Assembly (NCBI GenBank): GCA_017428055.1
Contig: JAFRRN010000044.1
Coordinates: 1 to 64,000, forward strand
Reading direction: 5' to 3'
DNA: 64,000 nucleotides
Source: Prevotella sp.
GTDB lineage: Bacteria; Bacteroidota; Bacteroidia; Bacteroidales; Bacteroidaceae
Of this stretch, positions 1 through 7,666 are shown piece by piece. The number at the start of each line of letters is the position of its first letter. The stretch's first letter is position 1. The notes under the pieces were generated by a model. The model ran no database searches. It was given only the letters and a program-made list of their open reading frames with translations, and had not been told where the DNA came from. A program made the translations under genes and the position numbers.

Positions 1-117
1 CGTATCCTTGGCAAGTCTGTGCTCACCACGGACAGCATCCGAGACCTTCTCCTCCCTCTTAAGGAGGCTGATAATCCCGATGATGGGCAGCTCTATTTTG
101 ACTTCAAACCCGATTAA
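1..117 (+). CDS. C-terminal end of an unknown protein (partial)
   Basis: The first 38 codons in frame 1 are open and end at TAA (115-117). The visible tail ends in GQLYFDFKPD. The start lies outside the window. Codon choice looks normal for the surrounding DNA (many GAC, CTC, ATC codons), so I take it as a real coding tail. No domain can be named from 38 residues. No clear intrinsic terminator follows before the convergent AraC gene. Confidence 0.6.
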   Translation, partial: RILGKSVLTTDSIRDLLLPLKEADNPDDGQLYFDFKPD

Positions 118-203
118 CATAAATTAAGAGACACTAGTGATGTTTCCTTTCGTTATTGATGACGGTGATTTTCATCAAATTGATTTTTACATACATGTAC
201 CTA

Positions 204-1115
204 TCACGGTTCTTTATTCTGTATCGATCGGACGTATCTCGATGGTTGCATACCCGTGTGCTTCTTGAAGAAACGGGTGAAGTGTTGCGGATATTCGAAT
301 CCCAGCGCGTCGGCCACCTGTGTCACAGTCAGCCCACTGACCATCAGGCTCTTGGCGCGGTCGATGAGGAAGTGCTGGATGACCTGTGTGGGGCTGTCGC
401 CCGTGACGCTGCGCACCACGTCGCCGAAATAGCTGGGGGAGAGGCACAGCTCGGAGGCGCAATATTTCACATTGGGCAAACCATGATGGTGTTGCAGTCC
501 GCGCTCGTAGTAGTCGGCCAGCACCCGTTGGAAGCGATGCAGCAAGTCGCCCTGCTTTCCTGCCAGGGTCTGAAACTGTCGTTCATAAAACAGGAGGCAA
601 TAGTCGCAGACGAGTACGATGTAGTCCTGCAAGATGCGGTCGGTCATGGGTGTCTGTCCTCGGTGGCGGATGAATCGGCGAATCATCTCCATCAACTGCC
701 ACAAGAGTTCTTTCTCGCCATCGGTGGTGTGGAGAGCCTCGTTCACATGATAAGAAAAGAAGTGGTAGTCGGGAAGCCGCTGTTCAAACGTGGTGCCGCG
801 CATGAACTCCGCGTCGAACAGCAGAGCCCATCCGTGATACACCTTTCGATGGCCGTCGTCGGGCTTGCCGATGACCTGCCCGGGGGCGGCTGCCGTGAGC
901 GACCCTTTCGAGGTGTCATAGCCCCCCATGCCGTATGTGGGGTTGTCGGGAAAGTTGTCTTGCACGAAAATGGCATACACGCCCATCTTGTTTAGCGAGT
1001 GGCGAATCTCGCCCAATTCGTCGAAGTGTACGACGCTCACCATCGGGTGCCACACCTCCGCTCCCACGTGGATGGCATAGTCGTTGGCATGGTTGACGTA
1101 TAGGAAATCATTCAT
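204..1115 (-). CDS. AraC-family transcriptional regulator
   Basis: A 303-residue protein with an N-terminal sensing region (about residues 1-200, not assignable to a named fold) and a C-terminal AraC/XylS DNA-binding domain (about 205-300). The second helix-turn-helix is typical: LTVTQVADALGFEYPQHFTRFFKKHTG, cited here only as LTVTQVADALGF followed by QHFTRFFKK and ending in PSRY. I chose ATG at 1115 (protein begins MNDFLYVN); an upstream in-frame start at 1157 would add 14 residues that look untranslated. It is divergent from the lipoprotein gene at 1364 and may control it, as is common for AraC regulators, but that is inference. The ligand is unknown. Confidence 0.9.
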   Translation of the reverse strand: MNDFLYVNHANDYAIHVGAEVWHPMVSVVHFDELGEIRHSLNKMGVYAIFVQDNFPDNPTYGMGGYDTSKGSLTAAAPGQVIGKPDDGHRKVYHGWALLFDAEFMRGTTFEQRLPDYHFFSYHVNEALHTTDGEKELLWQLMEMIRRFIRHRGQTPMTDRILQDYIVLVCDYCLLFYERQFQTLAGKQGDLLHRFQRVLADYYERGLQHHHGLPNVKYCASELCLSPSYFGDVVRSVTGDSPTQVIQHFLIDRAKSLMVSGLTVTQVADALGFEYPQHFTRFFKKHTGMQPSRYVRSIQNKEP

Positions 1116-1251
1116 ATCGGCGATAAAGGTACGAAAAAATCTGATTCTAATGCACACATTGTTACCCGAAGATAGTCGTTGGCGATGAAAAAAAGGTAAT
1201 TGGGGTAGTTTTTGCGCTAATTCGGATATGCCAGGGTAACAGTTTTTTCCG

Positions 1252-1259
1252 TACCTTTG
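1252..1259 (+). promoter_or_regulatory. Bacteroidetes -7 promoter element (TACCTTTG)
   Basis: TACCTTTG matches the TAnnTTTG -7 consensus of the primary Bacteroidetes sigma factor. It sits about 105 bases before the lipoprotein gene at 1364, leaving a rather long leader. No strong -33 box is visible. Confidence 0.5.
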
Positions 1260-1363
1260 CTGTCGAGAACGGCGAAGTCAGGCTATACATTGACAAAAAG
1301 CGGGCTTTCTGCACCCGTTTGCGCCGACTATGTTAATATAAATGCAAATCATGGCAAACGACA

Positions 1364-1945
1364 ATGAAGACTATTACCCGAAACCTACTGCTGCTCGTCG
1401 CACTGATGTCGTGTGGCAGTTCAAGCGACAACAATGAATTAATGGCACAGACTATGACACAAAAACTCTACATAACCATCGGCGGCGTGACGAAGCCGGC
1501 GACGCTGGTGGACAACGCTGCCACGCAGGAACTGGTGGCGAGGCTGCAACGGTCTCCCGTCACGCTCTCTCTTGACACCAACGGCAACTTTGAAATCTGG
1601 GGACCGCTGGGCTTCTCGCTGCCCACGAGCAACCAGCAGATAACCGCCAAGCCTGGCGACATCATCCTCTATAGCGGCAGCAACATCTGCCTGTTTTGTG
1701 GTTCGAACTCGTGGAGCTACACCCGCCTTGGGCATATCGACGACATGACGGAGGCGGAGTTGCGCACGTTCCTCCGAATAGGCGAGAGTGACATCATCGT
1801 GACACTATCCATCTCCAATCCTTCAGGAATCAGGCAAGTCAATGCCGAAGAGAAACCGTCAAGTGATTACACGCTATTGGGTACGCAAGCCCATGAAGGA
1901 ACAAAGGGATTTGTGGTTAAAAACGGCAAGGTCGAGATGAAGTGA
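1364..1945 (+). CDS. Cyclophilin-like fold lipoprotein
   Basis: A 193-residue protein. The N-terminus is a lipoprotein signal (MKTITRNLLLLVALMSC, lipobox LMSC, lipidated Cys17), so it should sit on the outer or inner membrane facing the periplasm. Residues about 35-150 have the pattern of the bacterial cyclophilin-like domain (TLVDNAATQELVARL, then FSLPTSNQQI, then PGDIILYSGSNICLF). Proteins with this domain have no proven enzymatic activity that I can name. The C-terminus (YTLLGTQAHEGTKGFVVKNGKVEMK, abbreviated) has the spacing of Bacteroidetes C-terminal tails of the form LxG...KGxxxxNGK, which is odd on a lipoprotein. The alpha/beta hydrolase gene follows after 87 bases. Confidence 0.75.
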   Translation: MKTITRNLLLLVALMSCGSSSDNNELMAQTMTQKLYITIGGVTKPATLVDNAATQELVARLQRSPVTLSLDTNGNFEIWGPLGFSLPTSNQQITAKPGDIILYSGSNICLFCGSNSWSYTRLGHIDDMTEAELRTFLRIGESDIIVTLSISNPSGIRQVNAEEKPSSDYTLLGTQAHEGTKGFVVKNGKVEMK

Positions 1946-2032
1946 GAATGGGTCTTGACCGTTCCGTCTCTTTCAGGCATGAAACGGGTTCGAGCAGACA
2001 GTGATAAAAAGGCATATAAGATAATAAAAGGT

Positions 2033-3172
2033 ATGAGGAAAACGTTATTATTAGTAGTGTCCGCAGTGGGAGTGCTTGCGGCGTGTACAAACAAGGAAGT
2101 CAAACCAATCACAGACAAAAATATGACACAGGAATTGAATATGACGCAGGAGTGGGACAAGGTGTTCCCGCTGAGCGAGAGAGTGAATCACCGCAAGGTG
2201 ACGTTTGAGACACAGTACGGCCTGACGTTGGCGGCAGACCTCTATACGCCGAAGGATGCCGAGGGCAAACTGGCGGCAATCGCCGTGAGCGGCCCGTTTG
2301 GAGCCATCAAGGAACAGTCGAGCGGCCTCTATGCCATGCGGATGGCGGAGCGCGGCTTCGTGACGCTGGCTTTCGACCCGTCGTACACTGGCGAGAGCAG
2401 CGGGGCGCCCCGTCGTACGGCATCGCCCGACATCAACACGGAGGACTTCATGGCTGCCGTCGATTACCTCTCGCGGCTGGAGAACGTCGATGCCAATAAG
2501 ATTGGCATCATCGGCATCTGCGGATGGGGAGGCATTGCCCTCAACGCCGCCGCTGCCGACCCGCGCATCAAGGCGACCGTCGCCAGCACGATGTATGACA
2601 TGACCCGTGTGGCGGGCAACGGCTACTACGACAGCGAGGACAAGGGGGAGTCGCGCCATGCTGCCCGCGAGGCTCTTACGAAACAGCGTCTCTCCGACCC
2701 ATTGGCAATGGCGGGTGGGGTCGTTGACCCGCTGCCAGACGATGCGCCGCAATTTGTGAAAGACTATTACGATTATTATAAGACCGGACGCGGCTACCAT
2801 GCCCGTTCAGGCAACTCAAACGACGGTTGGCGCACCATAGGCACCCAGGCCTACGCCAATGCCCGTTTTCTCTGCTACATCAACGAGATCCGCTCCGCCG
2901 TCCTCGTGATGCATGGCGAGAAGGCCCATTCGCGCTACTTCGGCGAGTCTGCCTACAGATACATGGTGGAGGGCAAGGCCGACGGTTACAATTTCATTGG
3001 CAAGCCAAATCCTGTGCCAGGGAACAAACAGTTGCTCATCATCCCCGACGCCTCGCATTGCGACCTCTACGACGGGGGCTATACGCAACTCGTTGGCAAG
3101 GGCCAACCCAAGAACCTCATCCCGTGGGATAAGTTAGAAGCTTTCTTCACCCACTATCTAAAGGCGACATGA
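2033..3172 (+). CDS. Alpha/beta-hydrolase lipoprotein (dienelactone-hydrolase-like)
   Basis: A 379-residue protein from ATG 2033. The longer frame from 1955 adds 26 hydrophilic residues in front of a clear lipoprotein signal (MRKTLLLVVSAVGVLAAC), so I reject it. The fold is the alpha/beta hydrolase of the DLH / YcjY-like group. The nucleophile elbow is GICGWGG with Cys163 in place of the usual Ser, as in dienelactone hydrolases. The probable catalytic His342 is in DASHCDL, and an acidic residue lies around GEKAHS. It is probably exported and membrane anchored. Substrate unknown. It probably shares a transcript with the cyclophilin-like lipoprotein and ends at the hairpin at 3218. Confidence 0.85.
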   Translation: MRKTLLLVVSAVGVLAACTNKEVKPITDKNMTQELNMTQEWDKVFPLSERVNHRKVTFETQYGLTLAADLYTPKDAEGKLAAIAVSGPFGAIKEQSSGLYAMRMAERGFVTLAFDPSYTGESSGAPRRTASPDINTEDFMAAVDYLSRLENVDANKIGIIGICGWGGIALNAAAADPRIKATVASTMYDMTRVAGNGYYDSEDKGESRHAAREALTKQRLSDPLAMAGGVVDPLPDDAPQFVKDYYDYYKTGRGYHARSGNSNDGWRTIGTQAYANARFLCYINEIRSAVLVMHGEKAHSRYFGESAYRYMVEGKADGYNFIGKPNPVPGNKQLLIIPDASHCDLYDGGYTQLVGKGQPKNLIPWDKLEAFFTHYLKAT

Positions 3173-3217
3173 TGATATGAGTGGATAGAACGACGGACAT
3201 AGAACGACAATTCCACT

Positions 3218-3257
3218 GCGGGCGAGGATGGAAACGATACATCCTCGCCTGTTTTTT
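3218..3257 (+). terminator. Rho-independent terminator (dispersed-repeat type)
   Basis: Stem GGCGAGGATG (3221-3230) pairs with CATCCTCGCC (3240-3249), 9-base loop, followed by TGTTTTTT. It closes the hydrolase gene. Near copies are found at 7549 and 8692 (see findings). Confidence 0.85.
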
Positions 3258-3274
3258 GGCAAAAAATATCTTCG

Positions 3275-3313
3275 ATTTAAATCTTTTCGGCTGTTTTCGT
3301 GTCTTTATGACAG
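3275..3313 (+). promoter_or_regulatory. Putative ECF sigma promoter P1 (sigma unit 1)
   Basis: This 39-base stretch before the sigma gene is identical at 33 of 39 positions to 5226-5264 before the TonB-dependent receptor. The conserved blocks are ATTTAAATCTTTT, GTTTTC and GTCTTTATGAC. The match and position suggest both promoters are read by the ECF sigma encoded here. The GTCTTTATGAC end lies 22 bases before ATG 3335. Confidence 0.65.
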
Positions 3314-3334
3314 ATGCATCTAAATAATGAGACA

Positions 3335-3847
3335 ATGAATAAAGAAAACAACTTTACAATGGACGAACTCGCAGAGTTGATGCGTAGAGAAATGCCTCAT
3401 TTGATGAGGTATGCCTGCTATCGACTTGGTGATGCGGACGAGGCGAAAGATGCGTTGCAAGATGCTTTTCTAAAAATCTGCACAAAATGCTCTGAAGAGA
3501 GGAGCAGTGAGGTGAAGGATTGGCGAAACTACATCTTCCGTACACTATCCAACTTATGCTCTTCGCGGCTAACTATGTCTGGACATTTCAGAACTATCCC
3601 CATTGACGGTTTCTTCGACTTTGCCGATATTCCAAGCGAGAGCAACGAGGAAGACGTCAACCGCATAACTCAACTATTGGAGGATATTCCAGAAGAACAG
3701 GCCGAGGTAATCCGACTCCGAATCTATGGTAACAACAGTTTTGCCGATGTGGCCGAGATTCTTTCCCTCCCACTGCCAACGGTGAAATCTCGCTTCCTTT
3801 ATGGACTGGAGAAAATCCGCAAGGTAATGAAACAAACAAAACATTAA
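3335..3847 (+). CDS. ECF (sigma-70 family) RNA polymerase sigma factor, unit 1
   Basis: A 170-residue sigma factor with region 2 (about residues 8-75, containing YRLGDADEAKDALQDAFLK) and region 4 (about 110-165, containing EIRLRIYGNNSFADVAEILSLP cited in parts, with SLPLPTVKSRFLYGLEKIRK as the helix-turn-helix). I prefer ATG 3335 (MNKENNF) to the upstream ATG 3314, because 3314 falls almost on the expected transcription start of P1. The anti-sigma gene follows after 18 bases and the receptor is at 5291. This is the FecI/FecR/FecA-like logic of surface signalling in Bacteroidetes. Signal unknown. Confidence 0.92.
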   Translation: MNKENNFTMDELAELMRREMPHLMRYACYRLGDADEAKDALQDAFLKICTKCSEERSSEVKDWRNYIFRTLSNLCSSRLTMSGHFRTIPIDGFFDFADIPSESNEEDVNRITQLLEDIPEEQAEVIRLRIYGNNSFADVAEILSLPLPTVKSRFLYGLEKIRKVMKQTKH

Positions 3848-3865
3848 CATCAAAAAGCATTAATC

Positions 3866-5143
3866 ATGAATTGCAAGGAATTTAAAGTTAAGGTGGTCGA
3901 TCTTTTCGATACAACCATTGATATGCAGACACAGGCCGAATGCAAGGCACATATAGCTGAGTGCCCTGACTGCAAAGCCTACTATGAGGAATTGGCTGAA
4001 GCGTTCAATGCCCTGCAACCACAAGAGGTGCCAGCCATGTCTTCTGTCAGCAAACCTACTGCCAAACAGCGTCATCTCTGGCGTCCCATCGCCGCCGCTG
4101 CCGTTTTCCTGTTGGGATTTGTTATCGGCTGGAGCCATCTCTTCTCTATGTCTGCTGTGGCTGAGACGCCAAGCGGTATAATTTTTGAACAGGGCATTCA
4201 TAGTGTGCAGAATGTGGGTAGTTTCCAGATGACGGTTTATGCTCGCACAACTTTCAATGAGAACTTTGCTTACTTTAATCCTGATTCCAATTTCGTAAGC
4301 ATCAACATTGCACTGTTGAGGCAGAACGACAGCGTTTTCTACAGAGTGGAAAAGCAAGGGGGACGCACTATTGTTTGCGATGGCGATGCACAGTATATGT
4401 GGGTGCCAGGTATTCTCTATACAAAAGGTTCTCGCCAAGCGAACTACTTGGAGAACTTCGCCAATCTTCTTTATCCAGAGCGGATACTGGCCATGCAGAA
4501 ATCTGCCATTGATTTCTCTAACAAAAACAGCGTAATGCGTACGGAAACAGACTCAACCATCGTACTCATATTTAAGGGCATGGAGAAAAACCGCGATTTA
4601 CAACAACTATTAGAAAAGGGGGAGATGGACGATTGTCTGGTAGAGGTGGAGAATGTATTCTCAAAGAATGATGGTCTGCTGCGCTACGTCAAATTATGGA
4701 TTGTACGCAATCGGCAGAAGGTTTTACTGATGCACATTGACGATATTCGCTACAATGTAATGATGAACAAGAATAGTCTGATTCAGAGACCAAAGGCAGA
4801 ATGGGTAGAAGGTGTCACAACCGTAGACGGCGAAAAACGCCTCGGCGAACTGCAAAACGAGACCGCCACACAAGCCGCCCAACGAATTCTCAATGCCATC
4901 ATCAGTGGGCAGAAAGACGAAGCCCGCGAAGCTCTTGTTTATTATCAAAAAGTCCTCCCCATACTGACAAACAACTTCAAGGACTGCAAAGTCACCGACT
5001 TTATAGAGCGCCGTAGCATTACATACGCAGGTACCATTGTTTACTTCACGCTCACACGCTCAGACAGCACTCAAGAACAAAGACATGTTGCAGTCAGAAA
5101 CGACAATGAGCAACATATCTGGATTCTCGACGGAGGGCTATAA
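3866..5143 (+). CDS. Anti-sigma factor with zinc-finger N-terminus and large periplasmic domain
   Basis: A 425-residue protein. Residues 1-45 form a zf-HC2-type anti-sigma zinc finger, with CKEF near the start and HIAECPDC giving the His/Cys ligands. A single membrane helix lies at about residues 75-95 (RPIAAAAVFLLGFVIGW). The remaining 320 residues are periplasmic and contain a LolA/RseB-like beta-rich part (residues about 110-290), then an alpha/beta tail that I cannot name. It should hold the sigma factor from 3335 at the membrane. The size of the periplasmic part is unusual, since most anti-sigmas of this type carry a short or FecR domain. A strong terminator follows at 5174. Confidence 0.85.
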   Translation: MNCKEFKVKVVDLFDTTIDMQTQAECKAHIAECPDCKAYYEELAEAFNALQPQEVPAMSSVSKPTAKQRHLWRPIAAAAVFLLGFVIGWSHLFSMSAVAETPSGIIFEQGIHSVQNVGSFQMTVYARTTFNENFAYFNPDSNFVSINIALLRQNDSVFYRVEKQGGRTIVCDGDAQYMWVPGILYTKGSRQANYLENFANLLYPERILAMQKSAIDFSNKNSVMRTETDSTIVLIFKGMEKNRDLQQLLEKGEMDDCLVEVENVFSKNDGLLRYVKLWIVRNRQKVLLMHIDDIRYNVMMNKNSLIQRPKAEWVEGVTTVDGEKRLGELQNETATQAAQRILNAIISGQKDEAREALVYYQKVLPILTNNFKDCKVTDFIERRSITYAGTIVYFTLTRSDSTQEQRHVAVRNDNEQHIWILDGGL

Positions 5144-5173
5144 AGCAAAATATTGAAGCTAATAACTATAATG

Positions 5174-5209
5174 AGCATCAACCTCAATACTGGGGGTTGA
5201 TGCTTTTTT
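5174..5209 (+). terminator. Rho-independent terminator
   Basis: Stem AGCATCAACC (5174-5183) pairs with GGTTGATGCT (5195-5204), then TTTTTT. It separates the anti-sigma gene from the receptor, which has its own promoter. Confidence 0.9.
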
Positions 5210-5225
5210 GAAAAAAGTAGCATAC

Positions 5226-5264
5226 ATTTAAATCTTTTAGGACGTTTTCTGGTCTTTATGACGG
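5226..5264 (+). promoter_or_regulatory. Putative ECF sigma promoter P2 (receptor of unit 1)
   Basis: Near copy of P1 at 3275-3313 (33/39 identical; ATTTAAATCTTTT, GTTTTC and GTCTTTATGAC are shared). It lies 26 bases before ATG 5291 of the receptor gene and just after a terminator, so it should be an independent promoter. Confidence 0.65.
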
Positions 5265-5290
5265 AAACAACAAATAAAGACAATAAACGT

Positions 5291-7366
5291 ATGAAAAAGA
5301 AAACTCTTAGCCTCATTTTACTCCTCATTTCCTGCTCCCTTAATGCAGGAGCACAAACTGATGGGGGAACATTAAAAACGGTTGTTGTGACAGGCAGCAC
5401 AAAAAAATATGATGTTGACAAAGACACCTATATCATTACCGACAGCCTTCGCAAGGACGTGATGAACACTGCCGACATGCTTGGGATGCTTCCCGGCATC
5501 ACCTATAACTGGCAGGACAACAGCCTGTCGGTCTATGGGCAGAAAAACATTCGTCTTGTGGTCAACGGCGTTGAATTGTCCGAAAACTACATCAAGGAAC
5601 TGAACCCCAAGCGCGTCAAGTCGGTCGAGGTTGTTCACAATCCTAACGGTCGATACGCATCTGACAATCATGCAGCACTCATCAATGTCGTACTCTATGA
5701 TGATTATGTGGGATGGGACGCTACATTGGGAAACACCTTCCGAATGAAGGCCGACAAACTGGATGAATGGAACTGGCTGGTAGGGGAAGCGCCAAGCCTA
5801 AACTACACATATACACGAAACAATATATCAGTGAATGCCAGCTATGATTATGGCTACACACGCATGGGCATCAAGTACGACGAATCGAAGAAATACGCTG
5901 ATGTGCTGGAAACAGGTATTGGGGCAGTTGATGGCAATGATAATATGCGACGATCAGGCAACTCGCACAGGGTATCGGCAGGCATGGATTATCAGTTGGC
6001 CAAGAATCACATCCTGTCGTTCCAAACGAACTATGCTTTCAATGATACAAGGATGAAATCCAGCAACTCCATGTGGCACAGAACGCCTTCCGAAGTAAAA
6101 GACGGACTTGTGCAGAACTTCAACTCAGACAATTCGGCTAACGATTTCGTTGCAGCACTCTTCTATCGTGGCAAGTTGGGAGAGAACTGGAGTCTTTATA
6201 GTGATTTCAACTATAACTACTACAACGCACACAACCATAGTATTAACAATGAAGAAGGATGGTTCTCTACGGAGTATCGAAACTATGGTCGGAAGAACTA
6301 CCTACGCTTCAACGCTGATGCCACCTATATATTCCCAAGCAGCGCTACTCTGAAATTCGGCTATGCCACAACGTGGAAAGGCTATTACTCACACGAAGAA
6401 CTCAACAACAAGTGGGAAGAATCGACCGACAACTACCGCCATCGCCTTTTTGCCTACTACACATATAAAATCAACGAAAAGTGGAGCACATCGGTAGGTA
6501 CATCAGCAGAGTGGCTGCGCTTTACGAATGCCACGACAGCATCAAACCATTTCGCGCTGCTGCCTGATGTCAGGGTTATGTTCAAGCCCAGCCAAAAAGT
6601 GAACGCGCAGTTTCTGTACATAAGTTCGGCAGACTACCCGACACTGAAGCAAACCTCTATCTCATACCGAGAGGACACGCTCGCGGTGTTCCAGGCCAAC
6701 CCTGAACTTCATCAAGCCGTCACGCATCAGTTCTCTCTCTGTCTGAGGCTTTGGAATTGTTTGACATTGACACCCTCCTACAGATTCTCCGTCAATCTCA
6801 TTACTGACTACTACCAGCAAACTGCAAACAACATCGTTTCAGAATCAAGCATTAACGCAAACTTCAGCAGTTGGGCTGTCAACGTCAATTTTGAGAAACC
6901 TATATGGAAGACACTCATATTCTCAGGCAACGCCACCTTTGAGCATAGCAGTATCAACCACGGCAGCCAGAAAACGTCACGCAACAGCCTCACAGGCACC
7001 GCCACACTCATGTATATGGATCGAAAGAACAGTATGCGCTACATGTTGCAATACATACAGACGACTTGCACCTTACCCTTGATTCAAGGCTATTCCCGTC
7101 AGGGAGAAAACTTCTGGATGATAGGGATTCTGAAGACCTGCATGAAAGGCAAACTATCGCTCATGCTCGCCTATTTGCCGCCATTGCAGTTAGGTGTCTA
7201 TCAAGACGGCAAGCGTTGCATTGACACAAATTTCTACCAAAACCATTCTATCACCCACATGTTCGACATGATGAAGAATACCCTTATCTTCAAAGCTAAT
7301 CTCCGTCTGAGTCACGGAAAACGCACGAAGAAGCAGACGAACACTGTGACAACGGACAAGGAGTAG
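5291..7366 (+). CDS. TonB-dependent-receptor-like outer-membrane beta-barrel protein
   Basis: A 691-residue protein from ATG 5291 with a Sec signal peptide (MKKKTLSLILLLISCSLNAGAQ). The frame from 5258 adds 11 polar residues and would start inside P2. Residues about 30-140 form the plug: VVVTGSTKKYDVDKDTY, abbreviated, with MLGMLPGITYN, NIRLVVNGVEL and VKSVEVVHNPNGRY. The rest is an outer-membrane beta-barrel of the OMP_b-brl_3 family. There is no N-terminal carboxypeptidase-regulatory domain and no SusD partner, so this is not a polysaccharide-utilization SusC. It is the likely target and signal input of the sigma/anti-sigma pair upstream. Ligand unknown; metal or small-molecule uptake is a guess. 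Confidence 0.88.
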   Translation: MKKKTLSLILLLISCSLNAGAQTDGGTLKTVVVTGSTKKYDVDKDTYIITDSLRKDVMNTADMLGMLPGITYNWQDNSLSVYGQKNIRLVVNGVELSENYIKELNPKRVKSVEVVHNPNGRYASDNHAALINVVLYDDYVGWDATLGNTFRMKADKLDEWNWLVGEAPSLNYTYTRNNISVNASYDYGYTRMGIKYDESKKYADVLETGIGAVDGNDNMRRSGNSHRVSAGMDYQLAKNHILSFQTNYAFNDTRMKSSNSMWHRTPSEVKDGLVQNFNSDNSANDFVAALFYRGKLGENWSLYSDFNYNYYNAHNHSINNEEGWFSTEYRNYGRKNYLRFNADATYIFPSSATLKFGYATTWKGYYSHEELNNKWEESTDNYRHRLFAYYTYKINEKWSTSVGTSAEWLRFTNATTASNHFALLPDVRVMFKPSQKVNAQFLYISSADYPTLKQTSISYREDTLAVFQANPELHQAVTHQFSLCLRLWNCLTLTPSYRFSVNLITDYYQQTANNIVSESSINANFSSWAVNVNFEKPIWKTLIFSGNATFEHSSINHGSQKTSRNSLTGTATLMYMDRKNSMRYMLQYIQTTCTLPLIQGYSRQGENFWMIGILKTCMKGKLSLMLAYLPPLQLGVYQDGKRCIDTNFYQNHSITHMFDMMKNTLIFKANLRLSHGKRTKKQTNTVTTDKE

Positions 7367-7379
7367 TACGCGTTCTTCG

Positions 7380-7517
7380 CAGAGCGAAGCGGCAAAGCTG
7401 AGCGGTTTCTATGATGTGTCCTTCCCGCACGAACTGGTGCTCTACTTCACCCTCATCACGCTCATCGACAGCTGCCTGGCCGAGCCGGAGAACGGCGGTG
7501 GCTGTGGCGACGAGTAA
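7380..7517 (+). pseudogene. Possible 3' fragment of a decayed gene
   Basis: One frame stays open for 46 codons to TAA 7515-7517 and reads like natural protein (LSGFYDVSFPHELVLYF then LIDSCLAEPENGGGCGDE). It has the GC-rich third positions of neighbouring genes and no start codon. It begins right after the receptor stop. I read it as the tail of a gene whose front was lost. A chance open frame is possible. The rest of the 7367-7666 gap holds the hairpin at 7549 and an AT-rich promoter zone for the gene at 7667. Confidence 0.35.
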
Positions 7518-7548
7518 GGCCGTGGAGCCTGAGGTAGAGCATTTTGCA

Positions 7549-7586
7549 GGCGAAGATGACGAAAAAGGCGCATCTTCGCCCGCATT
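7549..7586 (+). terminator. Terminator-like hairpin (dispersed-repeat type)
   Basis: Stem GGCGAAGATG (7549-7558) pairs with CATCTTCGCC (7571-7580), followed by CGCATTTTG. It is a variant of the hairpins at 3218 and 8692, with the G in GAGGATG changed to A and the partner strand changed to match. Confidence 0.6.
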
Positions 7587-7666
7587 TTGTTAGTTTAACG
7601 CGATAATCGTGCGACAATTGAAAAAAATTGCTTAATTTAGCGCCATAATTCAAAAGCATCACGATT

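Noticed and set aside
156-995. 279-codon plus-strand open frame opposite the AraC gene
   Set aside because: It is the antisense of a clear AraC regulator, with no recognisable domain, and it only exists because the region is GC-rich at codon third positions.
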